Positions 1 to 11,600 of a stretch of DNA of 64,000 nucleotides are shown piece after piece. The DNA is from Abelmoschus esculentus (lineage: Eukaryota; Streptophyta; Magnoliopsida; Malvales; Malvaceae). The translations under genes were made by a program, and so were the position numbers. Every line of letters begins with the position of its first letter. The first letter of the stretch is position 1. The notes beneath the pieces are model-generated. The model was not told the origin of the DNA. It was given only the letters and a program-made list of their open reading frames with translations, and ran no database searches. Location of the stretch: positions 11,597,001-11,661,000 of the forward strand of contig JAUCBN010000043.1 in the NCBI GenBank assembly GCA_035048815.1. The letters are read 5' to 3'.

Positions 1-2342
1 ATTGAGATTAAGTGTTTTAATCAAATTCAAAATCTCATAATTAACTATTTGAGCTCATGTAGTTTGATTGACTCTCATTTTGTGGTCGGTTTGTAGGGTT
101 TAATGCTTGCATGTCTTATTGGGTTTTCTAGTGAACCCGTTCGAATTTTAAGCGTCTAAAATGCTCTAAATTTAAGATTATGATGTATAATTTGATTCTG
201 AAGCCCATAATTAACTATTTGAACTCATGTGATTTGATTTATTCTTATTTTGCGTCCGTTTTTTTAGGTTTAAAGTGTGCATATTTAAAAGAGCTTTGTA
301 GTGAATATATTGGATGTTAAACCGAGTAAATGCTCTAAAATTAAGATTAAGTGGTTTAATCATATTCAAACTCTCATAATTAACTATTTGAACACATGTA
401 GTTTGATTGAGTCTAATTTTGTGGTCGGTTTGTTGTATTTAAAGCATGCATGTCTAATTGGGTTTTCTAGTGAACCTGTTCCAATTTTAAGCGAACAAAA
501 AGCTTTAAAATGGAGATTAAGTTGTATAATTTTGTTAGAAAGCCCATAATTAACTATTAGAACTCATGAAATTTGATTGATTCTTACTTTGTGGTAGTTT
601 TGTTAAGTTTAAAGTGTACATATCTAAATGAGTTTATAGTGAACACATTGGAATTTAAACCGAGTAAACTGCTCTAAAATTTAGATTAAGTTCTTTAATC
701 ATATTCAAAACCTCATAATTAACTACTTGAACTCATGTAGTTTGATTGAATATTATTTTGTGGTTTGTTTGTTTGGTTTAAAGCTTTCATGTCTAATTGG
801 GTTTTCTAGAGAACCCGTTCGAATTTGAAGCGGCTAAAATGCTCTAATATTGAGATTAAGTTGTATACTTTATTTAAAACTCCCATAATTTACTATTTGA
901 ACTCATAATATTTGATTTATTTATTTTGCATCAATTTTGTTAAGTTTAAAGTGTGCATATCTAAATGAGCTTTCTAGTGAACACATTAGATTTTAAAACG
1001 AGTAAAGTGCTCTAAAATTAGGATTAAGTGGTATAATCATATTCAAAACCTCATAAATAACTACTTAATCAAATATAATTTGATTGAATATTATTTTGTG
1101 GTTGGTTTGTCGGGTTTTAAAGCTTACATGTCTAATTGGGCTTTCTAGTGAACCCGTTCGAATTTTAAGCGACTAAAATGCTCTAAAATTTAAATTAAGT
1201 TGTATAATTTGGTTCAAAAGCCCATAATTAACTATTTGAACTCATAAAATTTAATTTATTTTAGTTGGCTTCCATTCTGTTAGGTTTAAAGTGTGCATAT
1301 CTAAATTAGCTTTATATAGTGAATACATTGGATTTTAAATAGAGTAAAGTGCTCTAAAATTGAGTTTAAGTGGTTTAATAAAATTCAAAATCCCATAATT
1401 TACTATTTGAACTCATGTAGTTTGATTGAATCTAATTTTCTGGTTGGTTTCTAGTGAACCCGTGCGAATTTTAAGCAACTAAAATTCTTTAAAATTGAGA
1501 TTAAGTTGTATAATTTGGTTAAAAAGCCCATAATTAACTATTTGAATTCATGAAATTTGATTTATTCTTATTATGTGTCTGTTTTGTTATGTTTAAAGTG
1601 TGCATATCTAAATGAGCTTTATAGTGAACACATTGGAATTTAAACCGAGTAAAGTACTCTAAAATTGAGATTAAATGGTTTAATCAAATTCAAAATCCCA
1701 TAATTAACTATTTGAAATCATGTAGTTTGATTGATCTCATTTTATGGTCGGTTTTTTGGGTTTAAAGTGTGTATGACTAATTGGGCTTTCTAGTGAACCT
1801 GTTCGAATTTTAAGGGACTAAAATGCTCCAAAATTGAGATTACGTTGTATAATTTGGTTAAAAGCCCATAATGAACTATTAGAACTCATGAAATTTGATT
1901 TATTCTTATTTTACGGTCGTTTTGTTAAGTTTAAAGTGTACATATCAAAATGAGCTTTATAGTGAACACATTGGAATTTAAACCGAGTAAAGTGCTCTAA
2001 AATTGAGATTAAGTGGTTTAATCATATTCAAAACCACATAATTAACTACTTGAACTCTTGTAGTTTGATTGAATATCATTTTGTGGTTGGTTTGTTGTGT
2101 TTAAAGCTTTCATGTTTAATTGGGCTTTCTCGTGAAACCGTTCGAATTTTAAGAGACTAAAATTCTCTAAAATTTAGATTAAGTTGTATAATTTAGTTCA
2201 AAAGTTCATAATTAACTATTTGAACTCATAAAATTTTATTTATTTTATTTTGCTTCCGTTTTGTTAGGTTTAAAGTGTGCATTTATAAATATGAGCTTTA
2301 TAGTGAACACATTGGATTTTAAACCGAGTAAAGTTCTCTAAA
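1..2342 (+). repeat. Higher-order repeat unit 1 (14 monomers, 7 dimers)
   Basis: Starting positions of the CATAA core are about 36, 206, 375, 545, 714, 883, 1052, 1223, 1394, 1528, 1698, 1866, 2037 and 2207, and the pattern restarts at 2378. That is 14 monomers in 2,342 bp. Monomer 9 is a landmark: it is only about 134 bp because the segment between GGTTGGTTT and CTAGTGAACCC (about 1,443-1,450) is missing. Monomers 6 and 7 carry private variants (CATAATATTTG and ACTACTTAATCAAATATAAT). Position 1 falls inside the array, so the true unit boundary is arbitrary. Confidence 0.9.
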
Positions 2343-4680
2343 ATTGAGATTAAGTGTTTTAATCAAATTCAAAATCTCATAATTAACTATTTGAACTCAT
2401 GTAGTTTGATTGACTCTCATTTTGTGGTCGGTTTGTAGGGTTTATTGCTTGCATGTCTTATTGGGTTTTCTAGTGAACCCGTTCGAATTTTAAGCGTCTA
2501 AAATGCTCTAAATTTAAGATTATGATGTATAATTTGATTCTGAAGCCCATAATTAACTATTTGAACTCATGTGATTTGATTTATTCTTATTTTGCGTCCG
2601 TTTTTTTAGGTTTAAAGTGTGCATATTTAAAAGAGCTTTGTAGTGAATATATTGGATGTAAAACCGAGTAAATGCTCTAAAATTAAGATTAAGTGGTTTA
2701 ATCATATTCAAACTCTCATAATTAACTATTTGAACACATGTAGTTTGATTGAGTCTAATTTTGTGGTCGGTTTGTTGGATTTAAAGCATGCATGTCTAAT
2801 TGGGTTTTCTAGTGAACCTGTTCCAATTTTAAGCGAACAAAAAGCTTTAAAATGGAGATTAAGTTGTATAATTTTGTTAGAAAGCCCATAATTAACTATT
2901 AGAACTCATGAAATTTGATTTATTCTTATTTTGTGGTTGTTTTGTTAAGTTTAAAGTGTACATATCTAAATGAGTTTATAGTGAACACATTGGAATTTAA
3001 ACCGAGTAAACTGCTCTAAAATTTAGATTAAGTTGTTTAATCATATTCAAAACCTCTTAATTAACTACTTGAACTCATGTAGTTTGATTGAATATTATTT
3101 TGTGGTTGGTTTGGTTGCTTTAAAGCTTTCATCTCTAATTGGGTTTTTTAGAGAACCCGTTCGAATTTGAAGCGACTAAAATGCTCTAATATTGAGATTA
3201 AGTTGTATACTTTATTTAAAACTCCCATAATTTACTATTTGAACTCATAATGTTTGATTTATTTCTTTTGTATCAATTTTGTTAGGTTTAAAGTGTGCAT
3301 ATCTAAATGAGCTTTATAGTGAACACATTAAATTTTAAAACGAGTAAAGTGCTCTAAAATTAGGATTAAGTGGTATAATCATATTCAAAACCTCATAATT
3401 AACTACTTAATCAAATATAATTTGATTGAATATTATTTTGTGGTTGGTTTGTCGGGTTTAAAGCTTGCATGTCTAATTGGGCTTTCTAGTGAATCCGTTC
3501 GAATTTTAAGCGACTAAAATGCTCTAAAATTTAAATTAAATTGTATAATTTGGTTCAAAATCCCATAATTAACTTTTTGAACTCATGAAATTTAATTTAT
3601 TTTATTTTGCTTCCATTCTGTTAGGTTTAAAGTGTGCATATCTAAATGAGCTTTATAGTGAATACATTGGATTTTAAATCGAGTAAAGTGCTCTAAAATT
3701 GAGATTAAGTGGTCTAATAAAATTCAAAATCCCATAATTTACTATTTGAACTCATGTTGTTTGATTGAATCTAATTTTCTGGTCAGTTTCTAGTGAACCC
3801 ATTCGAATTTTAAGCAACTAAAATGCTTTAAAATTGAGATTAAATTGTATAATTTGGTTAAAAAGCCCATAATTAACTATTTGAACTCATGAAATTTGAT
3901 TTATTCTTTATTTTGCATCCGTTTTGTTATGTTTAAAGTGTGCATATCTAAATGAGCTTTATAGTGAACACATTGGAATTTAAACCGAGTAAAGTGCTCT
4001 AAAATTGAGATTAAATGGTTAAATCAAATTCAAAATCCCATAATTAACTATTTGAAATCATGTAGTTTGATTGATCTCATTTTATGGCCGGTTTGTTGGG
4101 TTTAAAGTGTGTTTGACTAATTGGGCTTTCTAGTGAACCTGTTCGAATTTTAAGCGACTAAAATGCTCCAAAACTGAGATTACGTTGTATAATTTGGTTA
4201 AAAGCCCATAATTAACTATTAGAACTCATGAAATTTGATTTATTCTTATTTTGCGGTCGTTTTGTTAAGTTTAAAGTGTACATATCTAAATGAGCTTTAC
4301 AGTGAACACATTGGAATTTAAACCGAGTAAAGTGCTCTAAAATTGAGATTAAGTGGTTTAATCATATTCAAAACCTCATAATTAACTACTTGAACTCTTG
4401 TAGTTTGATTGAATATCATTTTGTGGTTGGGGTCTTGTGTTTAAAGCTTTCATGTTTAATTGGGCTTTCTAGTGAACCCGTTCGAATTTTAAGAGACTAA
4501 AATTCTCTAAAATTTAGATTAAGTTGTATAATTTAGTTCAAAAGTTCATAATTAACTATTTGAACTCATAAAGTTTTATTTATTTTATTTTGCTTCCGTT
4601 TTGTTAGGTTTAAAGTGTGCATTTATAAATGAGCTTTATAGTGAACACATTGGATTTTAAACCGAGTAAAGTTCTCTAAA
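2343..4680 (+). repeat. Higher-order repeat unit 2
   Basis: This is nearly identical to bases 1-2342 along its whole length, including the shortened monomer 9 (about 3,780-3,790) and the monomer 6 and 7 private variants. Its length is 2,338 bp, with a few short indels and scattered substitutions. As a measure of similarity, the 82-codon open frame at 301 recurs at 2643 with one amino-acid difference. Monomers within a unit differ from each other far more than unit 1 differs from unit 2, which is the definition of a higher-order repeat. Confidence 0.9.
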
Positions 4681-4980
4681 ATTGAGATTAAGTGCTTTAA
4701 TCAAATTCAAAATCTCATAATTAACTATTTGAACTCATGTAGTTTGATTGACTCTCATTTTGTGGTCGGTTAGTAGGGTTTAATGCTTGCATGTCTTATT
4801 GGGTTTTCTAGTGAACCCGTTCGAATTTTAAGCGTCTAAAATGCTCTAAATTTAAGATTATGATGTATAATTTGATTCTGAAGTCCATAATTAACTATTT
4901 GAACTCATGAGATTTGATTTATTCTTATTTTGCGTCCGTTTTTTTAGGTTTAAAGTGTGCATATTTAAAAGAGCTTTATT
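4681..4980 (+). repeat. Start of higher-order repeat unit 3, then breakdown
   Basis: Bases from 4681 repeat the start of units 1 and 2 almost exactly for roughly 300 bp (monomers 1 and 2). From about 4,980 the match loosens, and ordinary A/B dimers follow to 6,471. This is either the edge of the higher-order array or a recombination joint. Confidence 0.8.
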
Positions 4981-6471
4981 GTGAACATATTGGAAGTTAA
5001 ACCGAGTAAAATGCTCTAAAATTGTGATTAAGTGTTTTAGTCATATTCAAGCTCTCATAATTAACTATTCAAACACATGTAGTTTGATTGAGTCTAATTT
5101 TGTGGTCGATTTGTTGGATTTAAAGCGTGTTCTAATTGGGCTTTCTAGTGAACCCGTTCCAATTTTAAAGCGACTAAAATACTCTAAAATTGAGATTAAG
5201 TTGTATAATTTTGTTAAAAAGCCCATAATTAACTATTTGAACTCATGAAATTTGTTTTATTCTTATTTTGCGTCCGTTTTGTTAGGTTTAAAGTGTGCAC
5301 ATTTAAATGAGCTTTATAGTGAATACATTTAAATTTAACCGAGTAAAGTCTTCTAAAATTGAGAATAAGTAGTTTAATAATATCCAAACTCCCATAATTA
5401 ACTATTTGAACTCATGTAGTTTGATTGAGTCTAATTTTGTGGTCGGTTAGTTGGATTTAAAGCTTGCATGTCCACAATTCGGCATTCTAGTAAAGCCGTT
5501 TGAATTTTAAGCGATTAAAATGCTCTAAAATTGAGATTAGGTTGTATAATTTGGTTAAAAATCCCATAATTAATTATTTGAACTCATGAAATTTGATCTT
5601 TTCTTATTTTGCGTCCGTTTTGTTAGATTTAAAGTTTGCATATCTAAATGAGCTTTATTGTGAATACTTTGGAATTTAAACTGAGTAAAGTCCTCTAAAA
5701 TTGAGATTAAGTGGTTTAATAATTTTCAAACTCCCATAATTTAACTATTTGAACTCATGTAGTCTGATGGAATCTCATTTTGTGATCGGATTGTTTGATT
5801 TAAACCGTGCATGTCTAATATGGCATTCTAGTGAACCCGTTCGAATTCTAATTTGGTTAAAAAGCCAATAATCAACTATTTGAACTCATGAAATTTGATT
5901 TATTCTTATTTTGCATCCGTTTTTTTAGGTTTGATGTGTGCACATATAAATGAGCTTTATAGTGAATACATTGTAATTTTAACCGAGTAAAGTGCTCTAA
6001 AATTAAGATTAAGTGGTTTAATCATATTCAAAAAAATCCCATAATTAACTATTTGAACTCATGTAGTTTGATTTAGTCTAATTTTGTGGTCAGTTTGTTG
6101 TATTTAAAGCGTGCTTGTCTAATAGAGAACCTGTTCCAATTTTAAGCGACTAAAATACTCTAAAATTGAGATTAAGTTGTCTAATTTGGCTCAAAAGCCC
6201 ATAATTAATTATTTGAACTTCTGAAATTTGATTTATTTTATTTTGCATCCATTTTGTTAGGTTTTAAGTGTGCATATATAAATGAGCTTTATAGTGAAGA
6301 CTTTGGAATTTAAACTGAGTAAAGTGCTCTAAAATTTAGATTTAGTGGTTTAATAAAATTTAAAATCCCATAATTAACTATTTGAACTCATGTAGTTTGA
6401 TTGAATCTCATTTATGGTGGGTTTGTTTGATTTAAACCGTGCATGTCTAATCAAATTCAAAATCCCATAAT

Positions 6472-6551
6472 TCGTCCACCCTGACAACAAGGAGGTGTCC
6501 ATTGAAGAACAATTTCGACTTGAGGACAAATCGCCAGAAAGAAGGGGAGGA
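6472..6551 (+). pseudogene. C-terminal tail of an LTR-retrotransposon polyprotein (fragment)
   Basis: About 80 bp between satellite and the LTR. One frame reads VHPDNKEVSIEEQF followed by RLEDKSPERRGG and a stop just before the LTR. The purine-rich stretch AGAAAGAAGGGGAGGA directly before the LTR looks like a polypurine tract. This is therefore the 3' end of an element's internal region, lying on the left side of an LTR. I cannot assign the lineage from so little sequence. Confidence 0.55.
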
Positions 6552-8157
6552 TGATATGATCCTAATCGGCACCTATTTTCTCTATGGTTTGATCACATCA
6601 TTGAAAATATTCAAGACTGGTTCTAATGGAGTTCTACCTTACTTTATCTTCTATTATCTAATTTATGCATTCTATAATTTTACAAACATGCTTTTGCTAT
6701 TTAAGTGATGCTTCGTGGTTGCATAACTACATCTTTATAATTATTCTAAGTTAGCGTATTCTTAATATTAGCTAAACTATATTATTTCTAGCTCATTTTA
6801 GCTTATTTCAATTTGTTTCAGCTTACACATTGTTTACTTATTGTTTCAGCTATTTTAAGTAAAGATAATAGTTTCAGGAAGCTTAAAAACAGCAAGGGTA
6901 GCTCAACTCTACTTGGAAAGGATTATGGAAGCTCGTAGCAGCTCGAGAATGACTAAAACGCAAAGGAATGCAAAGGAGCTCAAATGGAGGACTATTTCAA
7001 CTCACGAACTTAAAGGCCTAGCTCAACTAGCTAAATTTAGGTCCAGAAAGGTCAAATTGGAATCAAGATTTGAGCTAGCTAAGTCAGCTAGCTACCTCAT
7101 CTCACTCTCAGCTCAATCAGCTCATCTCAGCTCACCCTACAACCTTCAGCTCAACCATGGAAGGACATATTCCCTCCCAAAGGGACACAACCGATCATCC
7201 ATGTAGGGAAACATGTTTGGGCGCCACTCCTTGGAGGGAAATATGAATTTCACGCCAAAACAAAGAGGCATCACTCTTCATTGGGCAGATTCATAATGGT
7301 CCACTTGTTGTCCATTTTCGAGCAGGATCCAAGTAGAATTGGGTTTCGGTGTCTTCATGAAAGTTGTTCCCCTGTCTCTTATCTTTCCAATGAATGTTTA
7401 ATCACATCAATACGATATTGAGATCTTGATATATGACCCAATTACTGGAGACTGTGCAGGCTGGACCGAAAAGTTACAACTCTTCTAATAGTTTTGGAGG
7501 GAGACACCATTCAAATGAATGGTTATCCGAATAGTTAAAGGCCATTTCGACCAAACCCCTTAGAAAACTATAAATAGGACTTGGATTTCATTTTGTAAAC
7601 ACACAATTCAGAATATATTTTATCCTTTGTGAGAATTTTCTCTCGTTTAGTTCTTCTTAGAACTTTATCGACTTATCAAGTACTTTTGTACTTGTGGCGT
7701 CAAACCCTTTCTATCCATCTTGATACTTCGGGTTCTTTTAGTTTAATATACTAAAAGGGTCAAGGCCCGTTTATCACCACCCCTTAAAGATCAATATAAG
7801 GTTCAGGATTAGGTTTTCTATAACCTAGTTTTTTCCATGAGTATCTTTAAGATACTATTTCTGTTTCACCATTCCTTTTCACCATATCATCATCCTTACA
7901 TATCATCTTATTCCATTCACCATTCCCATCCTTTATCATCATCATAAAACGTCATAAACATTCATTTACCCTTATCAACACTACACATCCTTCCGCTTCC
8001 AAATCAGTCCCTAAACTATTCCTTTCACCTATTCCTTTTATCCATTATCCTTAATTCTTCATTTTTGCAGCCACTTCTTGCAAGAGACTTCCTTCCTTCC
8101 TAGGTCTTACAATCAAAGTTCGTCGTTCAGCATCATCAACAAGATCGGCACATATCA
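6552..8157 (+). mobile_element. LTR of a Ty3/gypsy-like element (about 1.6 kb)
   Basis: The left end is TGATATG and the right end is CATATCA, a perfect 7-bp inverted repeat with TG...CA ends. A polypurine tract precedes it and a tRNA-iMet primer site follows 2 bp after it, so both ends are fixed by independent signals. It contains a TATA box near 7,569 and no convincing coding sequence. A 97-codon open frame at 6913-7206 has no recognisable motif. Lineage is uncertain; the initiator-Met primer site excludes the Asp-primed elements found elsewhere in the window. Confidence 0.85.
7569..7576 (+). promoter_or_regulatory. TATA box of the LTR promoter
   Basis: TATAAATA sits two-thirds of the way into the LTR, in the same orientation as the primer site downstream. 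This is the expected place for an LTR U3/R promoter. Function is inferred from the motif and its position only. Confidence 0.6.
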
Positions 8158-8370
8158 TATGGTATCAGAGCTTCGGTGGAAGAAGCAAAGTGCAACAAAA
8201 AGCCCGTTCATGCAATTGTAAGTAACTAAACTTTTTCATTTTCAATTTTTAAGCAAAAAAAAAGAAGAAGAAAAAAAAGAAAAGACAATTTTAAAAAAAA
8301 GGAGAAAAGTTAGTTTCAAAAAAAAAAAGAAAAAAGAAAAAAAATCAGATTCAAAATGTACAAGATCGAG
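8158..8370 (+). mobile_element. Primer binding site and leader of the iMet-primed element
   Basis: TGGTATCAGAGC at 8,160-8,171 matches the 3' end of plant initiator tRNA-Met, the usual minus-strand primer. It is followed by about 200 bp of leader, including a long A/G tract at about 8,250-8,345. No gag follows: the leader runs directly into satellite at about 8,371. The internal region is therefore lost, and the LTR is flanked by internal sequence on both sides. Confidence 0.8.
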
Positions 8371-8527
8371 GGTGAATGTCTAATTGAGATTAAATGGTTT
8401 AATAAAATTCAAAATCCCATAATTAACTATTTGAACTCATGTAATTTGATTGAATATGATTTTGTGGTCGGTTTGTTTGATTTAAATCGTGAATGTCTAA
8501 TTGGGCTTTCTAATGAACCCGTTAGTA
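8371..8527 (+). repeat. Satellite block S2
   Basis: About one monomer of plus-orientation satellite. It begins with a scrambled joint (a GAATGTCTAATT end followed directly by GAGATTAAATGG) and stops in a B-type monomer at GAACCCGTT, where the LINE A tail begins. Confidence 0.9.
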
Positions 8528-8571
8528 TTTTTTGAAAGAAAGGGCCTCATTAAAAAAACCCTATAGCCAGT

Positions 8572-8602
8572 CACCTCGAGAGGTGAGTAGGCCCCTATGG
8601 GG
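8572..8602 (-). other. LINE 3' UTR double hairpin
   Basis: Two adjacent perfect inverted repeats occur: CACCTCGAGAGGTG (8,572-8,585) and CCCCTATGGGG (8,592-8,602), between the ORF2 stop and the A-tail. The pair is present in all seven LINE 3' ends of the window (also near 16,155, 21,495, 37,140, 43,955, 58,050 and 59,210), with small changes. Several LINE reverse transcriptases are known to recognise a 3' stem-loop of their own RNA. That role here is inference. Confidence 0.6.
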
Positions 8603-8620
8603 AAAAGAGTACCCATTGTT

Positions 8621-11600
8621 TTATTGAGAAGAAGAGGAGAACCTCTCCAAATTTACAAAAGCCCGAATAAAATCGGGAAAGTTACAATCAAAAGAACAGG
8701 AATTAAAAGAACGCAAAGCCCTAGTAGCTAAGACATGGGCTACAACGTTTGCGTCTCTAGGTACATAACAAATCTTACAATCAGGCAAAGTACCAAGAGT
8801 GGAGCGAATGCGAGACACCAAATGTTGCACGGTGGAAAGATCTTGATGATGGATGTTGTTAACCTTGTTGGCAATGGAAGTTGAATCAGTTTCAAGGACC
8901 ACATGAGTCCAGCCATTAGCAACTGCAAACTTTAGACCTTCCAAAATGGCAAGAGCCTCAGTAGAAGCGGGGTCCGGGCAAATGAGCGGCATAGAACAAC
9001 CACCAAGGACGATGCCGGAGGAATCTCGGGCAATGACGCCAGCAGCAGCACCTCTTAGAATGGGGTCAAAGGCGTCGTCCGTGTTAATCTTGACCAAACC
9101 AGGGTTTGGTTTCGTCCATCTAGCTTGAGCAAAAGTGGGCTCAGCTAGCCGGGAACGTAGATGGGAGGCATCATTAATTGATGTGAAGTCATTAAAAAGT
9201 TTTTGTGCATTGGAAACAGTTAACCAAACCGGTTGGAGATGGCTATTATGGACAAAGTCATTTCGGCGATTCCATAAATTCCAAAGGATCATGATAAGAA
9301 GTGAAAATTGATGTAAGGAGAGAAAACTAGCTACTTCAGAAAGCCATTGATGGGGGGAGATAAAGGTATTGGAGAAAATTCGTGTAGGAAGCCCTACCAA
9401 CTGGAGTGCCTCCTTGGCACTAGGACAGTCCCGCATAGCATGGATTTCGATGGTCATGTTACAGATCGGGCATACCCCTGTACCAAGATTGGCCTGGAGG
9501 ATTTTATGGCTAGATGGGAGTGCATCATGACATAAACGCCATCCAAAGGTACGAACCTTAGGTAAGGTGGGCAGTTTAGATATAATTTTCCAAAGCTTGG
9601 GGGGCCTGTTAATTGTCCCTAGCTGTAACTGCAAAAATTGGTACCCCGACCGAGTCGAATATATGCCAGAGTCATGGTGACCCCAAAGGGTGGTGTCTTT
9701 TGTGTCATTAATAATGGATACATTAAGGATGGTGTTGGCGTCTTCGTGGGAGAAGTATTCTCTGACTTTTGATTCGTCCCATCAGGGTAAATTAGGCAAC
9801 ATGAAAGTACCTGCCCGAAGAGGGACTTCGTCATTTACCTCATAATCACCATAAAGGTTGACAAGTTGAGAGCCACCCCATTTGTCAAAGTGGACCTGAA
9901 CTTGGCTGGATATACTTGGGCGTTTGAAAAAGCCATCGCGAAGCTTAGAAATAGCAATGCTAAGGCCTTTCCAAGCAAAAGAAAATCTCTGAGTGTGAGC
10001 AGATACGAGGATAGAACTCGATGGGTAATACTTGCATTTGTAGACTTGACTAAGGAGATTATCAGGTTCACAAACCAGACGCCAGATCTGTTTGCCTAGT
10101 AAAGCAACATTGAAATGGTGAAGATCACGAAACCCTATACCTCTTGCTGCTTTTGGCAGACAGACGGTGTCCCAAGGGAGCATATGCCAACCTCGTTTGT
10201 CAGCTTTCCCAAACCACCAATAACGGCGTATCGAAGTGGTCATATCATCAATAATGTTTTGGGGTAAAAGGTAGCAAGACATAACATATTGTGGTATAGA
10301 CTGGATGACAGATTTAATAAAAATTTCTCTACCACTAAAGGAAATGAGATGTTTATCCCATTTACTCAGGCGAGCATTCATTTTTTCCCTGGTGAACCCC
10401 AAGGCTGTTGTCTTGTTCTTTCCTATTAGGAGAGGGACTCCCAGATAAATACTTGGATCATCCACTTCTCTTACATGAAGGATATCATTGATTTCCGACC
10501 AAAGCGACGTGGAAGTTTTTCAGGAAAAGAAAATAGTAGACTTTTCAAAATTCACCGCTTGCCCAGACGAAGAAGCGTAAGTATGTAGAGCATCCTTAAG
10601 GCGTTGAGCTTCTGTAGTTGTATTCTTAATGAATACGACACAATCATCAGCAAAAATAAGGTGGTTGACGCGTGGCCCATTCTTGCTAGCACAAAATCTA
10701 GGGAGGTTACCATTTGTTTGCTCAGCATTGAGCAAGGCTGAAAGACCTTGAGAACATAAAAGAAACAAGAAAGGGGATAGAGGGTACTGAGGATACACAC
10801 CTCATAATAAGGGAAACTCAACTGGAGTTGAATCCTAGACGAATCATAATTTGTTCAAGAAAAGGCCATTCAACACGGTCGAAAGCCTTTTCTATGTCGA
10901 GTTTTAAGCTAGCACCTTTTGCAAGAGATGTTTCATCAGTATTTAAAGTATGGATGAGCTCATGGGCAATAAGGATGTTGTCAGTAATGTTCCTTCCTTG
11001 AACAAAAGCAGCTTGATTACCACTGATACATAAGTGTATGATAGATTTTAGACGATTAACAAGTATTTTCGATACATTTTTGTAAAGGACTGTGCAAGGC
11101 TAATAGGTCTGAGATGGCGCATTGTAGTGGGGTCGCTGATTTTGGGAATAAGAACAATGATAGTACGATTGACCTCTTCCATATTAACCGACCCTCTCAG
11201 GAGTCCGAGGCAGAGGTTTTTAAAGTCCTGGCCAAGGTTATCCCAATGCTTCCTGAAGAAACCGCTTGGGAACCCATCAACACTCGGGGCTTTCCTTGAG
11301 TCAATATCACGAATAGCAACGGTAACTTCATCTGTTGTGAAATCCTTATTAAGATCATTGTTCATTGTTTCGGTAACAATAATGGGAATGTTATCCAAGA
11401 TGGAAGAGGCAATAGTAAGAGAGGAAGACGTAAAAAGGTTTTGAAAGTAAATAATAGTAGTAGACATAATGTCGTCTGTATGTGTTTGCCATATATTTTG
11501 GTTGTCTAAAAGTCCAACAATATGATTTTTCCGCCGTCGGCTATTTGCTCTGGCATAAAAAAAGGAAGTATTTTTATCACCGTGTTCCAATCAGTGTGTC

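Larger units (their letters stand above)
1..6471 (+). repeat. Satellite block S1, about 169-bp monomers in A/B dimers
   Basis: This is an uninterrupted tandem array. The core CATAATTAACTATTTGAACT recurs every 167-171 bp (for example at about 36, 206, 375 and 545). Two monomer types alternate. Type A has GAACACATTGGAATTTAAAC and a GTAGTTTGATTGA core. Type B has GAACCCGTTCGAATTTTAAG and ends in TTTTGCGTCCGTTTTGTTAG. Together they form a dimer of about 340 bp. The first 4.7 kb is also organised as a higher-order repeat; from about 5.0 to 6.47 kb the dimers are more irregular. The block ends in a scrambled monomer at 6,440-6,471 joined to retroelement sequence. Short open frames within it (82 aa at 301 and 2643) are by-products of the repeat, not genes. 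Confidence 0.95.

Noticed and set aside
301..549. 82-codon open frame, repeated at 2643-2891 and in part at 5024, 35940 and 36936
   Set aside because: It lies wholly within satellite monomers and recurs only because the repeat recurs; no start context or protein motif.
1..6471. CENP-B-box-like motif in the monomer (ATTCGAACGGGTT on the minus strand)
   Set aside because: It has TTCG and CGGG, but only 2 bp apart; the CENP-B core needs seven bases between them. Resemblance is superficial.
1..6471. CRISPR-like array (short conserved core at regular spacing)
   Set aside because: The whole 169-bp unit is conserved, not just a short repeat with unique spacers, and the context is a plant satellite.
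6913..7206. 97-codon open frame inside the iMet-primed LTR
   Set aside because: Within LTR sequence, no motif, low-complexity Ser/Leu composition; better explained as chance.
8946..9128. Plus-strand open frames over LINE ORF2 (also 9347, 11127, 16380, 23623, 39730, 46934 and others)
   Set aside because: They are antisense shadows of the LINE coding strand, which has clear RT, EN and RNase H motifs.
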